From Sphingosinicella sp. BN140058 (GTDB lineage Bacteria > Pseudomonadota > Alphaproteobacteria > Sphingomonadales > Sphingomonadaceae): a DNA stretch of 64,000 nucleotides. The DNA is taken from the NCBI RefSeq assembly GCF_004135585.1, contig NZ_CP035501.1:2241501-2305500 (forward strand), read 5' to 3'. The translations under genes and the position numbers were made by a program. Of this stretch, positions 7,760 through 17,794 are shown piece after piece. Each line of letters begins with the position of its first letter. Position 1 is the stretch's first letter. Under the pieces are notes generated by a model that did no database searches, had not been told where the DNA came from, and saw nothing but the letters and a program-made list of their open reading frames with translations.

Positions 7760-10267
7760 TCACTCGTAGCGAAGCGCCTGAATCGGGTTCGCCCGCGCAA
7801 CCTTGAAGGCGTGACTGGCGATGGTGCCGAGCGCGATCACCAGGGCCAGTAGACCTGCGAGCAGGAACGGAGTCGGCCCGAGGCCGATCCGGGCGTCGAA
7901 ACCGTTGAGCCAGTCGCGCATCACCCACCAGGCGATCGGCCAGGCGATCAGATTGGCGATGATCACCGGCTTGGAGAACTGCCAGGCGAGCAGGCGGACG
8001 ATGTCGCGGGTGCGCGCACCAAGCACCTTGCGGATGCCGATCTCCTTGGTGCGCCGCTCGGCTGTGAAGGCAGCGAGGCCGAACAGACCGAGGCAACCGA
8101 TCACCACCGCCAGGATCGCAAAGGCCCCGAACAATCGTCCACGCGCCTCGTCTTGCTCGTACAAGCGCTTCACCCGATCGTCGGCGAATTCCGCGCGATA
8201 CGGCACCGTCGGCAGCATGCGCTTCCACACGCCCTCGACCCGCGCGCTCACGCGCTTCGGCTCCGGATCGTTGTAGCGCACGACCATCGCGTTGAAGCCG
8301 TTATGTGCATAGAGGAACATGATCGGCTGCAGCGGATCACGGATCGAGCGAAACCGCGCATCCTGGACGACGCCGACGATGGTGGCGGTGGAAAGCCCAT
8401 ATTCCGGCAGGGTGAGACCCACCGATATCGGCTTACCGATCGCCTGCTGCGGGTCGCGGAAGCCGAGCCGGCGGGCTGCGGACTCGCTCACGACGATGTT
8501 CGTTCCGCGCCGTGCGAGCGCCTGCTCGGCGGACGCGTCGACCGGGAACGGCGTCGTCGAATCGTCCATCGCGATCCGTTCCGAGAAGTTGCGGCCGGCG
8601 AGCATCTTCATTCCCATGGTCGGGAAGAAATCGTGGTCGATCGTGTAGACGCCGAGATCGATGCCCTTCGACTGGCCGGGTAGATAGACGGAGCTCACCG
8701 AATTGTTGCCCGGTGCGACGCCGATGCCGGTCAGCGACGCCGATTCGACGCCTTCGATGCGGCCGATCTCGTGCTTCAGAGTCTCCGCCACCGGCTGCAC
8801 CTCGCGCGCACCGACGCCCTGCAATTGCAGCAGGCCATCGCGTTTGTACCCAGCGTCGGCCGTCCGCGCGTAGAGGGTCTGCGCATAGATCACGGCCGTG
8901 CAGATGATGAGCCCGATCGAGACGGCGAACTGGGCGACGACCAGAACGTTTCGAAGCTGCCCGGTACCGCCGGCCTCCGCCGCGGACTTGTTCGCCTTGA
9001 GCACGCGGGCCGGTTGAAACCGGGAGAGGTAGAAAGCGGGGTACAGGCCGCCGATTGCGCCGACGGCGAGCAGAAGCAGCAGGACCGGAAGCAGAACGCC
9101 GTCGGCACCCCAATACGTGAGGGCGATGTCGGCATCGAGGAAGGCGTTGAACGGCCGCAGCAACAGTTCGACCAGAGCGAGCGCCAGCACCATCGCAATC
9201 GTCGTCACCAGCATCGATTCGCCGAGGAACTGAACGATGAGCTGGCGCCGGCTGGCGCCGAGCACCTTGCGCAAGGCAACTTCGCGCGCGCGCTGGGACG
9301 CGCGGGCGGTCGCCAAATTGGTGAAGTTGACGACGGCCATGCCGAGGATGAGCAAGGCCACCACACCGAAGGTCCCGATCGTGCGCATGTCGTTGCCCGG
9401 AGTCATGGACGCCTGCTGCGCCTTGCCGAGATGCACGTCACGAACGTTGGTCAGCCGCCAATCCTGGGTGTTGCCCGGGTTCGTCTTCTCCCCGCCGCCG
9501 GTATCATCCGGGATATTGCGTTTCTCCCAGGCGGGAAGCTGGCGATTGATCTCCTCCGCGGAGGCACCGGGACGGAGCTTCACGTACCACCATCCGCCCT
9601 GATTGCCCCAGCTGGTGAGAAAGGATTGTTGCTCGGCGAAGAAGCTTTCGGGGGCGAAACGGGCGACCACCCCGAGATCGACGTGGCTGTTCTTGGGCAG
9701 ATCCCGCATCACGCCGGTGACGACGTAGTCGATGTTCCTGCCCTGCGAGACCAGGGTGAGCGTACGTCCCATCGGATTCTGGTTCGGGAAGCGCTTCTCC
9801 GCTTCCGTTTCGGTGAGGACGAGCGAATTGGGCTGGCTCAGCGCCTGGGCGCGGTCTCCCCGTGCGAACGGCACCTGAAGGATGTCGAACAGATTGCCGT
9901 CGACGAAGTTGAAGCGGTCGGCGACGCTCGGAATGCCGTTCTGCAGGATCGTCGCGCCGGCCGACGCGACGTAGACGGCCTTCTCGATCTGCGGGAAATC
10001 CTTCACCAGCGTCTTGCCGGAGACGTAGCTCGACATCTGCAGGGCCATTTCTTCCCCGCCATTGTCCGTCGCCTTGTAGAAATCCTGGAACTGGTAGGCG
10101 CGGTCCGCCTCCTCCATCCAGCCGTCGTAACTCGTCTCGTAGCGCACGAAGAGCAGGATCATCAGACAGGCCGCCAGGCCGATCGCCAGACCGACGATGT
10201 TGATGAAGGCGTAGGTCTTGTTCTTGGCAAGAGCCCGAAAGCCTACGGTCAGATAGTTTCGCCACAT
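7760..10267 (-). CDS. MacB/FtsX-type ABC transporter permease, copy 1 (last in array)
   Basis: An 835-residue permease made of two similar halves. Each half has a long N-terminal membrane helix, a MacB-type periplasmic domain and an FtsX domain of three helices. The first FtsX block begins with ARASQRAREVALRKVLGA (about 380) and the second with AFTAERRTKEIGIRKVLGAR near 730, ending in the family's ALRYE. It belongs to the large two-lobed FtsX permeases and would partner the ATPase at 20434 and the fusion protein at 21132. The start ATG has AGGAG 9 bases upstream. It lies 11 bases after the end of copy 2's reading frame. Substrate not predictable. Confidence 0.9.
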   Translation of the reverse strand: MWRNYLTVGFRALAKNKTYAFINIVGLAIGLAACLMILLFVRYETSYDGWMEEADRAYQFQDFYKATDNGGEEMALQMSSYVSGKTLVKDFPQIEKAVYVASAGATILQNGIPSVADRFNFVDGNLFDILQVPFARGDRAQALSQPNSLVLTETEAEKRFPNQNPMGRTLTLVSQGRNIDYVVTGVMRDLPKNSHVDLGVVARFAPESFFAEQQSFLTSWGNQGGWWYVKLRPGASAEEINRQLPAWEKRNIPDDTGGGEKTNPGNTQDWRLTNVRDVHLGKAQQASMTPGNDMRTIGTFGVVALLILGMAVVNFTNLATARASQRAREVALRKVLGASRRQLIVQFLGESMLVTTIAMVLALALVELLLRPFNAFLDADIALTYWGADGVLLPVLLLLLAVGAIGGLYPAFYLSRFQPARVLKANKSAAEAGGTGQLRNVLVVAQFAVSIGLIICTAVIYAQTLYARTADAGYKRDGLLQLQGVGAREVQPVAETLKHEIGRIEGVESASLTGIGVAPGNNSVSSVYLPGQSKGIDLGVYTIDHDFFPTMGMKMLAGRNFSERIAMDDSTTPFPVDASAEQALARRGTNIVVSESAARRLGFRDPQQAIGKPISVGLTLPEYGLSTATIVGVVQDARFRSIRDPLQPIMFLYAHNGFNAMVVRYNDPEPKRVSARVEGVWKRMLPTVPYRAEFADDRVKRLYEQDEARGRLFGAFAILAVVIGCLGLFGLAAFTAERRTKEIGIRKVLGARTRDIVRLLAWQFSKPVIIANLIAWPIAWWVMRDWLNGFDARIGLGPTPFLLAGLLALVIALGTIASHAFKVARANPIQALRYE

Positions 10268-10278
10268 CGTGAGGTCTC

Positions 10279-10446
10279 CTACTCGTAGCGGAGGGCGTGG
10301 ATGGGATTGGATCGGGCGACGCGAAAAGCGTGGCCGGCGATCGTGCCGAGGGCGATCGCCAGCGCCAGCCCGCCGGCAAGGAGGAACGGCAATGGCCCGA
10401 GCGGGATTCTGGTGTCGAAGCCGTTCAGCCAGTCCCGCATGAGCCA
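10279..10446 (-). pseudogene. Detached 3' end of permease copy 2
   Basis: Directly after the in-frame TGA of copy 2 the same frame continues without a further stop to TAG at 10279. It reads W-L-M-R-D-W-L-N-G-F-D, a membrane helix and the family ending ALRYE, matching the last 55 or so residues of the four sister permeases. It therefore encodes the final transmembrane helix that copy 2 lacks. No start codon with a ribosome site precedes it, so it is probably not translated by itself. Confidence 0.75.
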
Positions 10447-12777
10447 TCAGGCGATCGGCCACGCAATCAGATTCGCGACGATCACCGGCTTCGAGAATTG
10501 CCAGGCGAGCAGCTTCACGATGTCCCGGGTCCTGGCGCCGAGCACCTTGCGCACGCCGATTTCGCGCGTTCGTCTCTCCGCCGTGAATGCGGCGAGCCCG
10601 AACAGGCCCAGGCAGGCGACGATGACGGCGAGCACCGCAAAGCCGGCAAAGGTCTTCGCGCGCGCATCCTCGGCCTTGTAGAGTTCCTGGACGATATCGT
10701 CGCTGAACTCGGCGTTGAACGGCACGTCGTTGGTGATGCCCTTCCAGACCCGCTCGACCCCGGCCCGGACTGCACGCGGATCTCCATCGAAGCGCACCAT
10801 CATGTGGGTGTGGCCAAGCTTCACTTGAGAGAACATCAAGGCATCGATCGGCAGCTTGATCGAGCGAAAGCGGGAATTCTTGACCACGCCGACGATCGTC
10901 ACCGGAACGAGACCAAGCTTATTGTCGATCATGGCGGCTCGAAGGGTCTTGCCGACCGCGTCCGCCGGGCGACGGAAGCCGAGGCGATTGGCGGCCAGTT
11001 CGTTGATGACGATCGTCATTCCGCGTCTTGCGAGCGCGATCTGGGCGTCGTCCTGCGGTGGGAACGGCACGGTCGCATCGTCGCCGGGCCGATTGAGGTC
11101 GAACCAGCGTCCGGCTGCAAGGGTGAGTCCCATCGCATCGAAGAAGCCATGATCGACCTGATAGGTGCCGATCGAGACCGGCTCCGGATTTCCCGGGACC
11201 ATCACCCCCGTCGTGTTGTTGTTGTCGGTGGCGACCCCGATCGTGGTACGGCCGACGGCGCGCACCCCCGGAACGCGGCGCGTCTGCTCGACGATGGTCT
11301 CGCCCTTGTCGAGCAATTGATAGCGGCTGAGTTCGTCCACCTGCATGAGGTGATCGCGCTTGTAGCCCGGATCGGCCGTCCGGGCGTAAACGGTCTGTGC
11401 GTAGATCACGGCGGTGCAGATGATGAGGCCGATCGACACGGCGAACTGGCCCACCACCAATGCGCTGCGCAAGCGGCCCGTGCCGGGCGTCTCGGCCGAA
11501 GACTTGTTGGCCTTCAGGACGCTCGCGGGCTGGAACCGCGACAGAAACATCGCCGGATAGAGCCCCCCCAGGATCCCGACCGCGAGCACCAGCATCACGA
11601 CGGGCAAGAGGATCCCGTTCGATCCGAAATAGTGCACCTTGATGTCGGCATCGAGGAAGGCGGCGAAGCTGGGCGTCGACACTTCGAGAAGGGTCAGCGC
11701 GATCAGCATCGCGAACACCGCAATGAGTACCGACTCGCCGATGAACTGGACGACCAGTTGACGCCGGTTGGCGCCGAGCACCTTGCGCAGCGCGACCTCC
11801 CGTGCCCGTTGGCTGGCACGTGCGGTCGCCAGATTGGTGAAGTTGACGATCGCCATGCCGAGGATGAGCATCGCGATGATCGCGAAGGTCACGATCGAGC
11901 GCCGATCGTTGGTGGGAGTCATCTGGCCGACGTCGGCTTCGCCGAGGTGCACGTCCTGCGCGGCGACGAGGTGCCAATCCTGCGTGTCGCCCGCGTTGAA
12001 CCGCGCGTCGCCGGCATTCTGATCGGGGATGTTGCGCTTTTCCCAGGCCGGCAATGCGGCGTTGATCGCGTTCGGATCGCTGCCGTCTTTGAGCTTCACC
12101 CAAACCCAGCCGCTGTGACATCCCCAGCAGGTGAGGAAATCGGGCTGATCGACGAAAAAGGCCGGAAAATCGCGCCTCGCCACGATGCTGATCCGCATGT
12201 GCGAGTTCTTCGGGAGATCCTTGAACACGGCATTGATGCGGAAGTCTCTGGCCACGCCGCGACTGATGATGCTGAGGGTGCGCCCAACGACATCGGTCGT
12301 GCCGAACAGCTTGGTCGCTTCCGATTCCGACAGGATCGCGGAATCGACCCGGGCCAGCGCATCGGCACTGCCCCGCGCCAGCGGCAGCGGGACGACGTCC
12401 AGAAAATCGCCGTCTACGTAAAGGAAGTCCTGGAGCGCCTGCGCCTGGCCATCCTTCAGAAAGACCGGCGAATTGGCGAGCCCATAGACCTTGGCCTCGA
12501 CCTGCGGAAAATCCTTCTTCAGCGCCTCCGCCGAAACGTAGGGGCTCATCTGGGCCTTCGACTCCTCGCCCGTGTCGGGATCCCGGCTCCAGCTTTGGAA
12601 CTGATAGACATTCCCGGCATTCGGGAGCCAGCTGTCGTAGCTCATCTCATACCGCACGAAGAGAAGGATCATCAGGCATGCGGCCATGCCGATCGCCAGA
12701 CCGACGATATTGATGAAGGTGTAGGTGCGATTCTTGATCAGGGATCGCAGGCCGACGGTGAGATAATTGCGCCACAT
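10447..12777 (-). CDS. MacB/FtsX-type ABC permease, copy 2, truncated by a nonsense codon
   Basis: A 776-residue product as read; 832 residues if the TGA at 10447-10449 were sense. In the sister genes this position is TGG (Trp) in the motif IAWPIAWW; here the codon pattern is GCC-TGA-TGG, so one G-to-A change explains the stop. Everything before it is intact: N-terminal helix, two periplasmic domains, both FtsX blocks (REVALRKVLGA and REIGVRKVLGA). The truncated protein would lack the last transmembrane helix and the ALRYE tail. It may be non-functional, partly functional, or the base may be a sequencing error. Start and ribosome site match copies 1 and 3. Confidence 0.85.
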   Translation of the reverse strand: MWRNYLTVGLRSLIKNRTYTFINIVGLAIGMAACLMILLFVRYEMSYDSWLPNAGNVYQFQSWSRDPDTGEESKAQMSPYVSAEALKKDFPQVEAKVYGLANSPVFLKDGQAQALQDFLYVDGDFLDVVPLPLARGSADALARVDSAILSESEATKLFGTTDVVGRTLSIISRGVARDFRINAVFKDLPKNSHMRISIVARRDFPAFFVDQPDFLTCWGCHSGWVWVKLKDGSDPNAINAALPAWEKRNIPDQNAGDARFNAGDTQDWHLVAAQDVHLGEADVGQMTPTNDRRSIVTFAIIAMLILGMAIVNFTNLATARASQRAREVALRKVLGANRRQLVVQFIGESVLIAVFAMLIALTLLEVSTPSFAAFLDADIKVHYFGSNGILLPVVMLVLAVGILGGLYPAMFLSRFQPASVLKANKSSAETPGTGRLRSALVVGQFAVSIGLIICTAVIYAQTVYARTADPGYKRDHLMQVDELSRYQLLDKGETIVEQTRRVPGVRAVGRTTIGVATDNNNTTGVMVPGNPEPVSIGTYQVDHGFFDAMGLTLAAGRWFDLNRPGDDATVPFPPQDDAQIALARRGMTIVINELAANRLGFRRPADAVGKTLRAAMIDNKLGLVPVTIVGVVKNSRFRSIKLPIDALMFSQVKLGHTHMMVRFDGDPRAVRAGVERVWKGITNDVPFNAEFSDDIVQELYKAEDARAKTFAGFAVLAVIVACLGLFGLAAFTAERRTREIGVRKVLGARTRDIVKLLAWQFSKPVIVANLIAWPIA

Positions 12778-12788
12778 CGTTCGGTGTC

Positions 12789-15296
12789 CTACTCGTAGCG
12801 GAGGGCGTGGATCGGATTGGAGCGCGCCACGCGAAAGGCATGCGACGCAATCGTGCCGATCGCGATGGCGAGGGCGAGCGCGCCCGCGAACAGGAAAGGA
12901 CCGGCACCGAGTTCGATACGGGCGTCGAACCGGTTGAGCCAATCGCGCATGGCCCACCAGGCCGCCGGCCAGGCGATCAGGTTGGCGACGATCACCGGCT
13001 TCGAAAACTGCCAGGCAAGCAGGCGGACGATGTCGCGGGTGCGCGCACCGAGCACCTTGCGGATGCCGATCTCCTTTCGCCGGCGCTCGGCGGTGAAGGC
13101 GGCGAGGCCGAACAGGCCCAGACAGGCCACGACCACGGCGAGCGCTGCGAAGCCGGCGAAGGTCTGCGCCCGTGCCCGCTCCGCCAAATAGAGGCCCGAC
13201 ACGATGTCTTCGCTATAGCGTGCTTCGAACGGCAGATCGGGTGCGAAGCGCCGCCACACCTGTTCGATGGCGGAGCGCACCTCGCGTCCCCGCCCGTGCT
13301 GGTAGCGAACGTCGATCGCGAGCAGATAGTCGCTGCCAAGGCGGTACATCATCGGCTCGAGCGGTTGCCGGATCGAACGGAACCGCGAGTCGGCGACGAC
13401 GCCGACGATCGTCACGGGCACCATCCCGATCGATGGATCCAAGCTCAGCGTCACCCGGACCTGCTTGCCGACAGCGGATGCGGGATCGGAAAAGCCTAGG
13501 CGCCGCGCCGCGAGCGCGTTCACCACGACATTGGCACCGCGCGCGACCAGGGCGCGCTCGGCGGCCGGATCCGGTTCCGGATAGGGCATGCCACTTTCGT
13601 CCATCGGCCGCTTCGGATCGAGCGCCCGCCCGGCGAGCAGCTTGATACCCATCGTCTGGAAGAAGTTGGGATCGACCGCATAGTTGCCGACACCGACCGT
13701 CTCGCTGCGTCCGGGAACGCGGACTGCACGTCCCATCGTACTGCCGGTGTTGATGCCGATGCTGGTCCGCGATGCCGAGACCACGCCGTCGATCCGGCCA
13801 ATCTCGTGGGTCATGGCCTCGAGCACCGGAACCAGGTTCCGGTAGCCGGCCGAGATCTGAAGCAGGCCGTCGCGCTCGAAACCGGGATCGGAGCGCCGCG
13901 CATGCACAGCCTGGGAATAGACGATGGCCGTGCAGATGATGAGGCCGATCGATACCGCGAATTGCGCCACCACCAGCACGTTGCGCAGCCGGCCCGAGCC
14001 TTCGGCTTCCGCCGCCGATTTGTTCGCCTTGAGCACTTGCGCGGGCTGGAAGCGAGACAGGTAGAAAGCCGGATAGAGGCCGCCCGCGGCACCGACCACG
14101 ATGACCAGGAGGAGCACCGGCAGCATCACGCCGCCGGAGCCCAGATAATGCATTTCGAGATCGGCATCGAGGAAGGTCGAAAGGATCGGTAGCGCCAGCT
14201 CGACCATGGTGAGAGCAACCAGCATCGCAAGCCCGGCGATCAGGATCGATTCGCTCAGAAACTGGATGACGAGCTGCCGTCGGCTCGCCCCGAGGACCTT
14301 GCGAAGAGCCACTTCCCGCGCGCGTTGACCGGCACGCGCGGTCGCCAGATTGGTGAAGTTGATGCAGGCCATACCCAGGATCAGCAACGCCACGACGGCA
14401 AAGGTGAGGATGGTGGAGCGATCGTTGGCGGGCTCCATGGCACCCCGCTGCGCCTCGCCGAGATGGATGTCGCGCAGCGGTATCAGCCTCCAATCCTGGT
14501 TCTCGCCGTCATTTTCGCGACGATCGCCGAACGGCTGATCCGGGATATTGCGCTTCTCCCAGGCGGGGAGCCCCGCCCGGATGGCATCGACATCGGCCCC
14601 GGGGCGCAGCTTCACGTAGTTGAACCCGGAAATCTCGCCCCAGCTGGTGAGCTGGCCCGGATAATCTGCGAAGAAGGCGGCGACATCGATCCGCAGGATC
14701 ATGTCGAGCCGCAGATGCGAGTTCCTCGGCAGCGTCTTGAGGATGCCCGTCACTCGGTAGTCGACCGGCCGACCGTTATCGACGACCGTCAGGGTTCGCC
14801 CGAAAGCAGGCTCCGTTCCGAACAGGCGAAGCGCCTCGCGTTCCGACAGAACGACATTGCCCGGCCTCGCCAGAGCGGTCGCCGGATCGCCCTCGATCAG
14901 CGGCAGGGGAAAGACGTCGAAGAAGGGTCCGTCGACGCGGGCCGCGTCTTCGACCGACAAGGCCTGACCGCCCCGAACCACGGCGGCCCGGTTTCCCAGC
15001 AGGTGGAGACGGCCCGCAATCTGCGGGAAATCCTTCTGCAGGGTCGTGCCGGCGACATATTGCGACTGCCTGAAGTCGAACCGGTCGCCGGTGTCGGGAT
15101 CCCGCGAAAAGCTCTGCACCTGATAGATCGTATCGGCGCCGGGGATCCAGCGGTCGTAGCTGGTCTCGTAGCGCACATAGAGCAGGATCAGCAGGCAGGC
15201 GGCGAGCCCGAGCGCGAGGCCGAAGATGTTGATGAACGCGTAGGTCCGGTTCTTGGCCAGAGCCCTTGCGCCGACAGTCAGATAGTTGCGCCACAT
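12789..15296 (-). CDS. MacB/FtsX-type ABC transporter permease, copy 3
   Basis: An 835-residue two-lobed FtsX permease, full length, with the same domain order as the sister copies: N-terminal helix (NIFGLALGLAACLLILLYV), periplasmic domain, FtsX block at REVALRKVLGASRRQL, second helix after the linker, second periplasmic domain, and the final block REIGIRKVLGAR to ALRYE. Its C-terminal quarter is almost identical in wording to copies 1 and 2, which points to recent duplication or gene conversion; the periplasmic domains differ most. It begins 8 bases after copy 4 ends. Confidence 0.9.
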   Translation of the reverse strand: MWRNYLTVGARALAKNRTYAFINIFGLALGLAACLLILLYVRYETSYDRWIPGADTIYQVQSFSRDPDTGDRFDFRQSQYVAGTTLQKDFPQIAGRLHLLGNRAAVVRGGQALSVEDAARVDGPFFDVFPLPLIEGDPATALARPGNVVLSEREALRLFGTEPAFGRTLTVVDNGRPVDYRVTGILKTLPRNSHLRLDMILRIDVAAFFADYPGQLTSWGEISGFNYVKLRPGADVDAIRAGLPAWEKRNIPDQPFGDRRENDGENQDWRLIPLRDIHLGEAQRGAMEPANDRSTILTFAVVALLILGMACINFTNLATARAGQRAREVALRKVLGASRRQLVIQFLSESILIAGLAMLVALTMVELALPILSTFLDADLEMHYLGSGGVMLPVLLLVIVVGAAGGLYPAFYLSRFQPAQVLKANKSAAEAEGSGRLRNVLVVAQFAVSIGLIICTAIVYSQAVHARRSDPGFERDGLLQISAGYRNLVPVLEAMTHEIGRIDGVVSASRTSIGINTGSTMGRAVRVPGRSETVGVGNYAVDPNFFQTMGIKLLAGRALDPKRPMDESGMPYPEPDPAAERALVARGANVVVNALAARRLGFSDPASAVGKQVRVTLSLDPSIGMVPVTIVGVVADSRFRSIRQPLEPMMYRLGSDYLLAIDVRYQHGRGREVRSAIEQVWRRFAPDLPFEARYSEDIVSGLYLAERARAQTFAGFAALAVVVACLGLFGLAAFTAERRRKEIGIRKVLGARTRDIVRLLAWQFSKPVIVANLIAWPAAWWAMRDWLNRFDARIELGAGPFLFAGALALAIAIGTIASHAFRVARSNPIHALRYE

Positions 15297-15304
15297 GATC
15301 GATC

Positions 15305-17785
15305 CTATTCGTAGCGCAGGGCTTGAATGGGATTGAGCCGGGCAACCCGGATCGCGTGACCGGCGACCGTGCCGATCGCAATCGCAAGCGCGAGCAGACC
15401 CGCGAGCAGGAACGGCCCCGGCGTGAGCGGCACGCGCACGTCGAAGGTGTTGAGCCAGTTGCGCATGGCCCACCAGGCGACCGGCCAGGCAGCCAGGTTC
15501 GCGAGCACCACCGGCTTCGAGAATTGCCAGGTGAGCAGACGGACGATGTCGCGAATGCGGGCACCGAGCACCTTGCGAATGCCGATTTCCTTGGTCCGCC
15601 TTTCGGCCGTGAACGCGGCGAGGCCGAAGAGGCCCAGGCAGGAGATCGATACCGCGACCACCGCAAAGGCCGCGAACAATGCGCCTCGCGCCCGATCGGC
15701 CGCGTAGATCTCGGCGATCAGATTCTCGGAGAAAGCGGCCTGGAACGGTATTTCCGGTTCGAACCGGCGCCACACCCTGTTGATCCCGCTCATGACCGCG
15801 GCAGGATCGGCACTCGCATAGCGGACGACGACGAGACTGGTTCGATCGGGATCGTAGCCATAGACGATCGGCTCGATTGCGTCGCGCGCGGTGCGGATGC
15901 GGGTGTCTTCCACCACGCCGACGATGGTCGCATCGGACAGATACTCGGTGTCGATCCCGATCTTCACCGTCTTGCCGACCGCAGCCTGCGGCGTGCCGAG
16001 GCCGAGCAAGGTGACGGCGTTGCGGTTGAGCACGACGTTGATGCCGCCCGCGGCGACGGCGGGGGCTCCGTCGGCGGCCCGTGCGATCCGATCCCGGGTG
16101 TAGCGATCCCCCAGCTGTCGACCGGCGAGCAGCCTTACGCCGATCGTTTCCAGATAGTCTGCATCGATCGAATAATAGCCGATCGATGCATCCTGCGCCG
16201 CGTCGGGCGTTCGAACCGAAAGGATGTTCTTCCTGACCGCGGCAAGCCCGAGGTCGGTCCGGCCGGCGGCAGTGACTCCGGGAACCGCCAGCAGTTCACG
16301 GCGTGCCGCCTCATATTCGCTGCTGTCGCCGGCGAACCGCCATGCCGAATCGATCTGGATCAGACCCTCTCGCCGATAACCGGGGTCCACCGTCGCGACG
16401 TGCCGGGTCTGCGCATAAATGACCGACGTGCAGACGATGAGGCCGATCGCAATTGCGAACTGGACGACGACCAGGATCGTGCGCAGACGTCCGTTGCCCG
16501 GGGTTTCGGCCGAGGACTTGTTCGCGCGGAGAACCTGAGCCGGGCGGAACCTGCTGAGGAAGAGAGCGGGATAGAGGCCGCCGAGCAGACCTGCCGCAAG
16601 GAACAGCGCCAGGGCCGGAAGCAGCAGGCCGCGGGCCCCAAAGTAGGTAACATCGAGATCGGCCCCGATCCGGCCACCCAACCAGGGGGCGAGAAGCTCG
16701 ACGAAGGCAAGCGCGATCAACATCGCCAGCCCCGCGAGGACCAGCGATTCGAAGACCAGCTGCACGACGATCTGCGGCCGCGTTGCCCCGAGCACCTTGC
16801 GCAGTGCGACTTCCCGCGCGCGCTGGGTGGCGCGTGCGGTCGACAGATTGACGAAGTTCATCACAGCCATGCCGAGGGTCAGCACGGCGACGATGCCGAA
16901 CGTGACCAACGCGCTCTTGTCCCCACCCGGCGTGAGCGCGCCGGCCTGGGCGCGGCCGAGGTGGACGTCGGAGATCGGCGCCAGTGACAGATCCATGATG
17001 TCGGCCTGGGACGAGGCGCGGCCGCCGATCATCTGCGGCACCACGACTCGTTTCTCCCACGCCGGCAGAGCGGCATTGATCGCGGCGGGATCGGCACCCA
17101 CACGCAGCTTGACGTAATGCAGCTGGTTCATGTTGCCCCAGGTGCGGGCGCTCGGCGGCACGGCATCGCGCCCCGTCGGATCGTTGCGGAAGAGGATGGC
17201 GAGGCGCAGGCTGGAATTCTTCGGCAGATCGCGCAGCACGGCCCCGATCCGATAGTCCTGCTTGCCGGGGCCAGCCCCCAGGCTCATCGTGCGACCGACG
17301 ACGTCGGTCGTGCCGAACTGGCGGACCGCCTCGGTCTCGGTGAGCGCGATGGTGTTGGTGTCGCGAAGTGCACCGGCGGCGTCGCCGTGCGCAAATGGCA
17401 GGTCGAAGATCGCGAAGAAGGACGGATCGACGGTTGCCGCATCGATGAACATCGCCTCGCCGTCACGCATGGTGACGGTCTGGCCGGTCCGCACCACCGT
17501 GAGCGCCTCGATCTGCGGGAAGCCCCCGGGCAGGGTCTCCCGAACCAGGAACGGGCTGGTCTGGGCCTCGGTGACGGGCTGCCCCGGCTCGTGCCACTTG
17601 GCCTGAACCTGGTAGATGCGTTCGCTGTCGGGAAGCCAGCTATCGTAGCTCGTTTCGTAGCGAACGTAGAGCAGGATCAGCAGGCAGGCGGCGAGCCCCA
17701 GCGCGAGACCGAACAGGTTGATGAACGTGTAGGCGCGATTCTTGATCAGCGTCCTGAAGGCGATGGTGGAGGAGAGGCGCCACAT
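15305..17785 (-). CDS. MacB/FtsX-type ABC transporter permease, copy 4
   Basis: An 826-residue two-lobed FtsX permease. The start reads MWRLSSTIAFRTLIKN rather than the MWRNYLTVG of copies 1-3, and the periplasmic domains are the most different after copy 5. The FtsX blocks (REVALRKVLGATRPQ and KEIGIRKVLGAR) and the ALRYE end are intact. Located 9 bases after copy 5, in the same operon. Like the other copies it has no ATPase domain and must use a separate ATPase. Confidence 0.9.
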   Translation of the reverse strand: MWRLSSTIAFRTLIKNRAYTFINLFGLALGLAACLLILLYVRYETSYDSWLPDSERIYQVQAKWHEPGQPVTEAQTSPFLVRETLPGGFPQIEALTVVRTGQTVTMRDGEAMFIDAATVDPSFFAIFDLPFAHGDAAGALRDTNTIALTETEAVRQFGTTDVVGRTMSLGAGPGKQDYRIGAVLRDLPKNSSLRLAILFRNDPTGRDAVPPSARTWGNMNQLHYVKLRVGADPAAINAALPAWEKRVVVPQMIGGRASSQADIMDLSLAPISDVHLGRAQAGALTPGGDKSALVTFGIVAVLTLGMAVMNFVNLSTARATQRAREVALRKVLGATRPQIVVQLVFESLVLAGLAMLIALAFVELLAPWLGGRIGADLDVTYFGARGLLLPALALFLAAGLLGGLYPALFLSRFRPAQVLRANKSSAETPGNGRLRTILVVVQFAIAIGLIVCTSVIYAQTRHVATVDPGYRREGLIQIDSAWRFAGDSSEYEAARRELLAVPGVTAAGRTDLGLAAVRKNILSVRTPDAAQDASIGYYSIDADYLETIGVRLLAGRQLGDRYTRDRIARAADGAPAVAAGGINVVLNRNAVTLLGLGTPQAAVGKTVKIGIDTEYLSDATIVGVVEDTRIRTARDAIEPIVYGYDPDRTSLVVVRYASADPAAVMSGINRVWRRFEPEIPFQAAFSENLIAEIYAADRARGALFAAFAVVAVSISCLGLFGLAAFTAERRTKEIGIRKVLGARIRDIVRLLTWQFSKPVVLANLAAWPVAWWAMRNWLNTFDVRVPLTPGPFLLAGLLALAIAIGTVAGHAIRVARLNPIQALRYE

Positions 17786-17794
17786 GATCCGGAC

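Noticed and set aside
7703..8228. Upstream extension of the epimerase gene into the permease gene
   Set aside because: The added residues are an out-of-frame reading of permease copy 1 and the TTG has an ideal ribosome site.
10447..10449. TGA in permease copy 2 as a selenocysteine codon
   Set aside because: Sister genes have Trp here, not Cys, and no selenocysteine RNA element was seen; a simple G-to-A change is enough.
10297..12798. Very long open frames on the plus strand opposite the permeases (also near 4625-6037, 8771-10288, 14325-15314, 28004-29443, 37017-39737)
   Set aside because: They mirror real genes on the other strand; their proteins are rich in Arg, His, Asp and Gly with no domains. 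High GC makes long antisense frames common.
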